From an uncultured Opitutia bacterium (lineage in GTDB: Bacteria; Verrucomicrobiota; Verrucomicrobiae; Opitutales; UBA953), in NCBI GenBank assembly GCA_903859115.1, contig CAIOLH010000248.1:1-5208 (forward strand): DNA of 5,208 bases. The letters are read 5' to 3'. Of the stretch, positions 1-5,208 are shown piece after piece. A model generated the notes under the pieces. It searched no databases. It was not told the DNA's origin and was given only the letters and a program-made list of their open reading frames with translations. How positions within the stretch are numbered: the first letter of the stretch is position 1; the number at the start of each line of letters is the position of its first letter. Position numbers and translations under genes: made by a program.

Positions 1-42
1 CCAAGTCGCAAGGTTGATGTTCGAGACTTGAAAGCGTCGTGA
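1..42 (+). CDS. 3' end of an upstream gene (partial, unidentified)
   Basis: Frame 1 is open from the first base and ends at a TGA at 40-42. It would encode a hydrophilic, charged tail of 13 residues (PSRKVDVRDLKAS). The TGA overlaps the GTG at 39-41 that may start the next gene, giving a GTGA junction typical of translationally coupled genes. That junction is the main reason to think this is a real gene end. Thirteen codons are too few to identify a family, and an open frame this short could arise by chance. Confidence 0.45.
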   Translation, partial: PSRKVDVRDLKAS

Positions 43-578
43 ACTTAAAGATGCTTAATTTCATTATGGCAGAACCGGCTTCCCACATTCCTAAACTTGT
101 CGAAGTAGATCCTACGCCCCTTTGGTATAGGATAACGGGCACGCTTATCTTCGCGGCAATTATTGGTTTAATTGTAACTCTAGGATTCATTATTCGCGAC
201 TATTTACGCGTTGATCCGTTGGCTAGTGTTTACCGTCAGTGCCGAAAGCCACTGATTCAATATCGCCTCGAGAAAAATACTTGGCCCGCGGATTTCGATT
301 TTGCTAAACCCTCCGCAGATTTAACAGCTTATGGGTTTAATGAGGCGGTTAAGAAGTCGATGGGGGATTGTGATATACCTGGTAAATGGAGTTTTACTCT
401 GAACAAAGGTCCGATGGGGCCAGGCAAGCCGACAATTATTTTCCAACCCACGGAGTCGGATATTTTTTCTCGCAGAGTGCTTCTGATTTTAGACGAAAGA
501 CTAGATGACGGAGTTCCTGAAACGGGAGACTTCCGTGTGACTGACGAATTAGGCGCCTTTAGGTTGAAGGACCAGTAA
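39..578 (+). CDS. small single-pass membrane protein, pilin/pseudopilin-like, function unknown
   Basis: I do not recognise a named family. The 179-residue protein has a short hydrophilic N-terminus and one hydrophobic segment at about residues 32-52 (GTLIFAAIIGLIVTLGF), followed by R53 and D54. A soluble domain of about 125 residues follows. The domain has two cysteines, C68 and C111, which could form a disulfide if it lies outside the cytoplasm. The order of a membrane helix, then a helix leading to 'YRLEKNTWP', then a closing 'LDERLDDG...TGDFR' (residues 151-166) recalls type IV pilin-like and pseudopilin-like proteins. However, no canonical prepilin peptidase site precedes the helix. The start is uncertain. 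GTG at 39 overlaps the previous stop codon, while ATG at 51 and ATG at 66 (giving MAEPASH...) are both possible, and none has a Shine-Dalgarno sequence. The 3' end overlaps prfA on the other strand. Confidence 0.75.
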   Translation: MNLKMLNFIMAEPASHIPKLVEVDPTPLWYRITGTLIFAAIIGLIVTLGFIIRDYLRVDPLASVYRQCRKPLIQYRLEKNTWPADFDFAKPSADLTAYGFNEAVKKSMGDCDIPGKWSFTLNKGPMGPGKPTIIFQPTESDIFSRRVLLILDERLDDGVPETGDFRVTDELGAFRLKDQ

Positions 579-1650
579 TTGCTTCGGCGCGAGTTCGGAG
601 ATCGGCCTCGTAGAGTGCATCGACGAGTTGATCGAGATTTCCTTCCAGGACTTGTTCAATCCCGTGAACCGTTAAATCGATGCGGTGATCGGTGATTCGA
701 TTCTGCGGAAAATTGTAAGTACGGATTCGTTCCGAACGATCACCCGAACCAATCATATTCTTTCGTGTGTCGGCCCGCAGTTCTCTTTCTTTAGCACGCG
801 TTAAATCCAATAGGCGTGAGCGCAAAACACGAAGGGCTTTTTGACGATTTCGCAACTGGGAGCGTTCATCGGCGCAATAAACCATAAGGCCGGTAGGCTT
901 GTGGATAATTTGCACGGCTGATTCAGTTTTATTAACGTGTTGTCCACCTGCACCACTGGCTCGTGCTACTGACATATCTAAGTCTTCGGGTTTCAAAACA
1001 ACTTCGGCTTCTTCAGCTTCAGCTAACACAGCAACTGTGGCAGCGGAAGTGTGTACTCGGCCTGAGCCTTCGGTTGCGGGAACGCGTTGCACACGATGAA
1101 CACCTGCTTCGTGGCGCAAGAGTGCGGTGGCTCCTTCGCCTTCAATTAAAATGACGGCTTCGCGCACTCCACCCAAATCGCTATGCGATAAAGCAAGAAG
1201 TTCGCACTTCCATCCTTTTTTCTCAGCGAAGCGAGTGTACGCGCGTAAAAGTTCAGAGGCAAATAAGGAGGCCTCCTCGCCGCCCGTGCCGGCGCGAATT
1301 TCCACCATCGCATTACGAGAGTCGTCTGGATTGGGCGGAATGATGGAACGGATTAAAGTAACACGAGCGGCTTCGACGGCGGGAGTGAGACGTAGAATTT
1401 CTTCTTCGGCCATTTTGCGAATTTCTTGGTCTGACTCCTTTTGTAGTGCGACTGATTCTGCCAATTCTTTTTCTAAGGCGGTCAGGGCATCGTCGGCTTT
1501 TACTGCTTTGGAGGTAAAACGAAGTTCGGCCCCCAGGGCTGCGGCTTTTCGGCTGTCACCAAAGGTGGCGGGGTCGGCCATAAGCCCTTCCAGCTCGGCT
1601 AGGCGCCGGCGGAGGCTGGAAAGGTCGGGTCTAAGTGGTATTTCGGCCAT
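559..1650 (-). CDS. prfA: peptide chain release factor 1 (RF1)
   Basis: RF1 recognises UAA and UAG stop codons in the ribosomal A site and triggers hydrolysis of the peptidyl-tRNA ester; it acts in the cytoplasm. The 363-residue product matches the family's usual length of about 360. The N-terminal part (about 1-105) is helical and charged, as in domain 1. 'AGTGGEEA' at about 120-127 opens the core. The stop-codon-reading tripeptide PAT is at 191-193 within 'HRVQRVPATEGSGRVHTS', which marks RF1; RF2 carries SPF. The catalytic GGQ is at 235-237 within 'ASGAGGQHVNKTESAV', and its glutamine is the residue normally methylated by PrmC. 'RIRTYNFPQNRITDHR' near 308-323 is the usual C-terminal signature. 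The gene is intact, starts at ATG (1648-1650) and ends at TAA (559-561). No Shine-Dalgarno sequence precedes the start. Its 3' end overlaps the convergent small gene by 20 bp, so no prmC follows it directly. Confidence 0.98.
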   Translation of the reverse strand: MAEIPLRPDLSSLRRRLAELEGLMADPATFGDSRKAAALGAELRFTSKAVKADDALTALEKELAESVALQKESDQEIRKMAEEEILRLTPAVEAARVTLIRSIIPPNPDDSRNAMVEIRAGTGGEEASLFASELLRAYTRFAEKKGWKCELLALSHSDLGGVREAVILIEGEGATALLRHEAGVHRVQRVPATEGSGRVHTSAATVAVLAEAEEAEVVLKPEDLDMSVARASGAGGQHVNKTESAVQIIHKPTGLMVYCADERSQLRNRQKALRVLRSRLLDLTRAKERELRADTRKNMIGSGDRSERIRTYNFPQNRITDHRIDLTVHGIEQVLEGNLDQLVDALYEADLRTRAEAITGPST

Positions 1651-1706
1651 TGGGTCGGGTTCGGGCTTGGAGATAGCCCATTCGTAGGTTATTTAATGGA
1701 GGGTTG

Positions 1707-1736
1707 TTGACTCACACCGCAAGCCCTTACCATTAA
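1707..1736 (+). promoter_or_regulatory. possible sigma70-type promoter for the HAD hydrolase-ftsK pair
   Basis: TTGACT at 1707-1712 matches the -35 consensus at five of six positions and lies in the only intergenic gap upstream of this gene pair. The matching -10 is poor: TACCAT (1728-1733) at a 15-bp spacing or CATTAA (1731-1736) at an 18-bp spacing. The location is right for a promoter, but the element is weak and the organism's own consensus may differ from the E. coli one. prfA must also have a promoter in this 100-bp gap, but I see no clear one on the - strand. Confidence 0.25.
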
Positions 1737-1750
1737 CCCACTTTAAATAT

Positions 1751-2773
1751 ATGTCATCCAAGGAACCCGCCCTCCGGGGTAGTCACGTTCTCACCTGTAT
1801 TTGGGATTTTGATAAAACTCTTTGTCCCGGGTATATGCAGACCCCTTTATTCCGTGCTTTTGGCGTGGATGAAGATCAGTTTTGGCGCGAAACAAATTTA
1901 TTACCTGCACTTTATTTGCAGAAGGGAATTCGTACTTCGAAAGATTCCGTCTATTTAAATCACTTACTGAGTTATGTGAAGTCGGGTCCACTCAAAGGAT
2001 TAACCAATAGTCGTCTCCGCGAATTAGGTGCCGAGATTGAACTTTGCAAAGGCCTTCCTGAATTTTTCCCTGCGCTCAAAGAGATGGTAATCGAGTTGGG
2101 CAAAAAGCATAATATCGAAGTCACCCTCGAACATTACATCGTCAGCACAGGTTTGGCGGAGATGATTCGCGGAACTAAATTAGCACAACACTGTGATGGA
2201 ATTTACGGCTGTGAGTTTTTAGAAGAACCCTTACCTCCTCATTTCACGAAGCAGGATGAACTCAACTTACAATTACCATCGGAAATCACCCAAGTAGCGG
2301 CAATGGTAGATAATACGATTAAGACCCGATTTATTTTTGAGATTAATAAGGGCTCTAATAAGGATAGTACGATTGACGTGAATGCCGTGGTTCAATCCGA
2401 AGATCGTCGAGTGCCCTTTGCTAATATGATTTATATTGCTGATGGACCCAGTGACGTCCCGGCCTTTTCGTTGCTACGTAAAAATGGTGGCAAGGCCTTT
2501 GCGGTTTATGTGGAGGAAAATCAGGCTGAATTCGCACAGAACGATGCGCTCTTACAATCCGGCCGCGTTCATGGATATGGTCCGTGTGATTATTCTGCGA
2601 ATGGCTTTACCCCGAAGTGGATTCGTCATGCTCTGACTTCATCGGTTGAACGTTTAGCACAAGAACGCACACGCGTTTTAGCAGCACGAGTAACGAGACC
2701 TCCTCGTCACCTCTCCACCGATCCCGTTTTGCCACGTCAGGATACGACTGCCCAAGGTAATCTTTTTGAATAA
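1751..2773 (+). CDS. HAD-superfamily hydrolase (putative phosphatase)
   Basis: Haloacid dehalogenase-superfamily enzymes transfer phosphoryl groups through an aspartyl-phosphate intermediate with Mg2+. Motif I is WDFDKTLCPG, with the nucleophile D19, general acid/base D21 and T23. Motif II is probably the serine/threonine in 'YIVSTGL' (132-133). Motif III is a lysine in 'KTRFIFEINKG' (K191 or K200; I cannot decide which). Motif IV is 'YIADGPSDVPAF', with metal ligands D231 and D235. The roughly 110 residues between motifs I and II leave room for a helical cap over the active site, as in phosphoserine-phosphatase-like members. All catalytic residues are present, so it is probably active, but the substrate is unknown. 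No signal peptide or membrane segment is visible, so it is probably cytoplasmic. The basic C-terminal tail (about 300-340) looks poorly ordered. The ATG at 1751 has an A/T-rich upstream stretch (TTTAAATAT) and no Shine-Dalgarno sequence. The stop codon lies 8 bp before the ftsK-family start, which suggests an operon. Confidence 0.92.
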   Translation: MSSKEPALRGSHVLTCIWDFDKTLCPGYMQTPLFRAFGVDEDQFWRETNLLPALYLQKGIRTSKDSVYLNHLLSYVKSGPLKGLTNSRLRELGAEIELCKGLPEFFPALKEMVIELGKKHNIEVTLEHYIVSTGLAEMIRGTKLAQHCDGIYGCEFLEEPLPPHFTKQDELNLQLPSEITQVAAMVDNTIKTRFIFEINKGSNKDSTIDVNAVVQSEDRRVPFANMIYIADGPSDVPAFSLLRKNGGKAFAVYVEENQAEFAQNDALLQSGRVHGYGPCDYSANGFTPKWIRHALTSSVERLAQERTRVLAARVTRPPRHLSTDPVLPRQDTTAQGNLFE

Positions 2774-2781
2774 ACTCTATT

Positions 2782-5208
2782 ATGCCAGCACCCGCTCGTA
2801 AGCGTTCAGCTACTTTAGCCAAGCCCGCCAGTGAAAGTCATCCGGTTCTGGCCATTGTTTTGGGATTAATTGGCACCTTTATTTTGGTAGCGATGGTCTT
2901 TCACAGTAAAAGCGATCAAACTTTATTTCCGCAGTGGATAGAAACTAAATTTCAATTGCAGACTTCTTCGGATGTAGCGACCGAACATAATCCGTGTGGG
3001 CTTTTCGGTGCAACCGTCGCAGTTATCTTATTTAGTTTATTTGGTTATACGGCCTTTTTAATCCCCGCCTTTTTATTTGCAGCAGCGTGGTTTTCGTTGA
3101 ATCACCGCGCCCACACTTTGTGGCCAACCAAAACTTCGTTAATGTTGGCTTGTATTATCTTGGGTGCACCGGTGATCACAATGAGTTTGGGTGGACCCAC
3201 CTCAGGTGCCTTCGATTCGAGTGGGGCGGGTGGCGTCACGGGTGAATTTTTATACACCCAACTATGCCAACCCGTCTTAGGAGATTATGGTGCATGGATT
3301 CTTATTTTCCCCTACGGATTTTGTTTATTAGGCGTGTTAGCGGATGATCCTAAGGCGACTTTATCAGCTTGGATAACTGAGTTAAGAGATATGTTTGGTG
3401 CTTGGAATGCGGAACGTAAAGAAGCAGCAAAACGCGAAGCCTTGGAGCGTAAACAAAGAGCTGAACGCGTTGCGGAACTACGTCGCAAGCAAATGGAAAT
3501 TAAGAATGTTGAGATTGCGGCTCCAGTCGTCGTCGTGCCTGAGCCCAAAAAAGCTGAGAAGCCAGAAGAGACTCCAGCGGTTGCATTAGTCACCACTGAA
3601 GATGTAAAAATTACTCCAGGTTTAACTAAAGTGGCAGCCGAAACACCGGCACCTGCTCCCAGAATTCAAACTCCGATCTTAACCGCTTTAGGTCCTCAAA
3701 AAATTGCGGTTACGCGAACAGATAAAATTGAAAAAGCGAATGCCTCGGCTCAGCCCAAGAAAAAAGGCGATTATACTTTCCCGACAATCAGCCTGCTTAA
3801 TGAGCCAGTCGTAGATAAGGAAATTCCGGTAGAGGATTTCAAAAAGCGCGCGAGTGATTTGATTGAGACACTCACGCAATTTAAAGTTTCGGTAGTGCCC
3901 GTGGATCCAGAGGCGGGCATTGATGTTGGTATCCAGCAAGGTCCGTCGATTACACGATACGAAATTAAACCGGCCCCTGGAGTACGCGTAGAGAAGATTT
4001 CCAACCTCTCGAATAATATCGCGATGAATTTATCGGCGGAGTCTGTCCGAATTTTAGCGCCTGTTCCTGGTCGAGGTACAGTAGGAATTGAAATTCCCAA
4101 TCAACACCGCAAGGATGTTTTACTGCGCGAAATTATTCAGTCGAAGGCTTGGACTGAATCAACGATGGAAATTCCGGTGGTCTTGGGTGTAGACAGCGTG
4201 ACGAATAAACCAGTGATCCAAGACTTGGCTAAAATGCCACACTGCTTAATCGCCGGTGCGACGGGTCAGGGTAAGTCGGTTTGTATTAATTCATTTATCA
4301 TCTCCATGTTGTACCGTTGTACGCCAGAGGATTTGAGATTCATCATGGTCGACCCCAAGGTGGTTGAGCTGCAGGTTTATTCTAAGTTGCCCCACCTTTT
4401 AATTCCGGTGGAGACTGATCCACGTCGAGTGCCTGCGGCGCTGAAGTGGTTGATTGCTGAAATGCAACGTCGCTATAAAATCTTCGCGAAATGCGGTGTT
4501 AAAAATATCACGGGCTTTAACGCTAAAATTAAAAAGGAGGCTGGTCTTCCTAAACAAGAAGAGTTGCCACTGAGTGCTGAAGAACAAGCCGCAGCGCGCG
4601 AAGCCGCTGAATCAGTGATCGATGACGGCATTTCTATACCGACCGTCAAACTGCCTTATATCGTTTGTATTATTGATGAGATGGCAGACTTAATGATGGC
4701 GGCGGCGAAAGAAGTTGAGACTTCGATTGCGCGCTTAGCCCAGCTCGCACGTGCTGCAGGTATTCACTTGGTGCTCGCGACCCAGCGTCCATCAACCGAT
4801 GTGATCACTGGATTAATCAAAGCCAACTTACCGACACGTATTGGTTTCAAGGTTACCTCTTATATCGACTCGCGTACGATTTTGGATCGTAGCGGTGCAG
4901 AAACATTAGTTGGCCGTGGCGACATGCTTTTCGTTCCTCCAGGCAGTGCTACTTTAAATCGCGTTCAAGGTGCTTACGTTGGAGAGCAGGAGGTGGCTGC
5001 GATTATCGATTATATTAATGAGAAGAATGGATCACCAGAGTTTGCTCAAGAGGTCGTTGAAGCCATTGAGAAGGGCTCCAGTGAAGATTTCGAAGGGGGT
5101 GAAGGTGATGGCGAAGAAGGAGACGATCCGATGGTCGCTCAAGCTTGGTCTATCATTAAAGAAACTCAGCGTGCCTCGGTTTCCATGTTACAGCGTCGCC
5201 TCAAACTC
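2782..5208 (+). CDS. ftsK: DNA translocase FtsK/SpoIIIE family (3' end beyond window)
   Basis: FtsK is a septum-anchored hexameric ATPase that pumps double-stranded DNA during division and helps resolve the terminus region. This frame is open from ATG 2782 to the window end (809 codons, no stop). The N-terminus has about four membrane segments, near residues 22-41, 74-104, 119-136 and 170-187. A charged helical stretch (about 205-242) and a Lys/Glu/Pro/Ala-rich linker to about 330 follow; this linker is much shorter than in E. coli FtsK. The alpha part includes 'GPSITRYEIKPAPGV' (387-401). The RecA-like motor has Walker A GATGQGKS (492-499), Walker B 'LPYIVCIIDE' (624-633; D632, E633), 'LATQRPSTDVITG' from 665 and 'LDRSGAETLVGRGDM' (701-715). 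After an acidic linker (about 763-782), the DNA-reading gamma winged helix begins at 'DPMVAQAW' with 'TQRASVSMLQRR', then is cut by the window edge. It follows the HAD gene by 8 bp and has no Shine-Dalgarno sequence. Its length and gamma domain fit FtsK better than a plasmid TraB/Tra-type pump. Confidence 0.97.
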   Translation, partial: MPAPARKRSATLAKPASESHPVLAIVLGLIGTFILVAMVFHSKSDQTLFPQWIETKFQLQTSSDVATEHNPCGLFGATVAVILFSLFGYTAFLIPAFLFAAAWFSLNHRAHTLWPTKTSLMLACIILGAPVITMSLGGPTSGAFDSSGAGGVTGEFLYTQLCQPVLGDYGAWILIFPYGFCLLGVLADDPKATLSAWITELRDMFGAWNAERKEAAKREALERKQRAERVAELRRKQMEIKNVEIAAPVVVVPEPKKAEKPEETPAVALVTTEDVKITPGLTKVAAETPAPAPRIQTPILTALGPQKIAVTRTDKIEKANASAQPKKKGDYTFPTISLLNEPVVDKEIPVEDFKKRASDLIETLTQFKVSVVPVDPEAGIDVGIQQGPSITRYEIKPAPGVRVEKISNLSNNIAMNLSAESVRILAPVPGRGTVGIEIPNQHRKDVLLREIIQSKAWTESTMEIPVVLGVDSVTNKPVIQDLAKMPHCLIAGATGQGKSVCINSFIISMLYRCTPEDLRFIMVDPKVVELQVYSKLPHLLIPVETDPRRVPAALKWLIAEMQRRYKIFAKCGVKNITGFNAKIKKEAGLPKQEELPLSAEEQAAAREAAESVIDDGISIPTVKLPYIVCIIDEMADLMMAAAKEVETSIARLAQLARAAGIHLVLATQRPSTDVITGLIKANLPTRIGFKVTSYIDSRTILDRSGAETLVGRGDMLFVPPGSATLNRVQGAYVGEQEVAAIIDYINEKNGSPEFAQEVVEAIEKGSSEDFEGGEGDGEEGDDPMVAQAWSIIKETQRASVSMLQRRLKL

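Noticed and set aside
545..600. Possible bidirectional terminator at the convergent junction
   Set aside because: Only the short palindrome GGCGCC (552-557) and a weak CCTT/AAGG pairing are present, with no U-tract on either strand.
899..1154. Two short + strand open frames opposite prfA
   Set aside because: Both are antisense to the conserved GGQ/PAT region of prfA and show no recognisable protein features.
1663..1679. Hairpin GGGCT/AGCCC with a 7-nt loop in the prfA leader
   Set aside because: A 5-bp stem is too short to call a terminator, attenuator or riboswitch, no U-run follows on either strand, and such stems occur often by chance.
1127..1687. A 186-codon open frame on the + strand opposite prfA
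   Set aside because: It lies almost wholly antisense to a clearly conserved prfA and its translation is Ser/Arg/Ala-rich low-complexity sequence, typical of a shadow frame.
2607..2822. A 71-codon - strand frame spanning the HAD-ftsK junction
   Set aside because: It is antisense to two well-supported genes, has no recognisable motif and no Shine-Dalgarno sequence.
3312..4100. Several - strand frames and one + strand frame inside ftsK
   Set aside because: The ftsK frame is continuous with family motifs on either side; these are frame shadows.
4252..4281. Walker A written GATGQGKS instead of the commoner GATGSGKS
   Set aside because: The GxxGxGKS pattern is intact and the Gln variant occurs in FtsK of some phyla, so it is a lineage marker and not a defect.
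2782..5208. FtsK lacking a stop codon
   Set aside because: The frame simply runs off the end of the window in the middle of the gamma domain; nothing suggests a broken gene.

Overview
The window looks like an ordinary bacterial chromosomal segment with conserved housekeeping genes. I see no phage, transposon, CRISPR array, tRNA or rRNA. The DNA is of middling GC. None of the four visible gene starts has a Shine-Dalgarno sequence, and the FtsK-type ATPase has the Walker A form GATGQGKS. Together these suggest a Verrucomicrobiota- or Bacteroidota-like organism, with Verrucomicrobiota (Opitutia-like) my best guess. This placement is an inference from style, not from an identified marker match.

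Layout from left to right: (1) bases 1-42 are probably the last 13 codons of an upstream + strand gene, ending in TGA. (2) A small single-span membrane protein of unknown function follows, possibly coupled to the upstream gene by a GTGA overlap. Its soluble part resembles divergent pilin/pseudopilin-like proteins. (3) On the - strand, and overlapping gene 2 tail-to-tail by 20 bp, lies a complete prfA encoding peptide chain release factor 1, with the GGQ and PAT motifs intact. (4) A 100-bp divergent intergenic region (1651-1750) must hold the promoters for prfA leftward and for the HAD/ftsK pair rightward. (5) A complete HAD-superfamily hydrolase follows, with the aspartate nucleophile motif DFDKT and the metal-binding motif DGPSD. 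(6) Eight bases later comes a large ftsK/spoIIIE-family DNA translocase gene. It stays open to the window end, with 809 codons visible, so it is truncated by the window and not by mutation.

Functionally, prfA terminates translation at UAA/UAG codons. FtsK anchors at the division septum and pumps chromosome ends into daughter cells. The HAD hydrolase is probably co-transcribed with ftsK, but its substrate cannot be read from the sequence. The small membrane protein belongs to whatever unit enters from the left.

I looked for an undescribed system and did not find a convincing one. The points most worth a second look are the pilin-like membrane protein lacking an obvious prepilin peptidase site, the tail-to-tail overlap with prfA, the HAD-ftsK pairing, and two lineage-specific-looking segments in FtsK.
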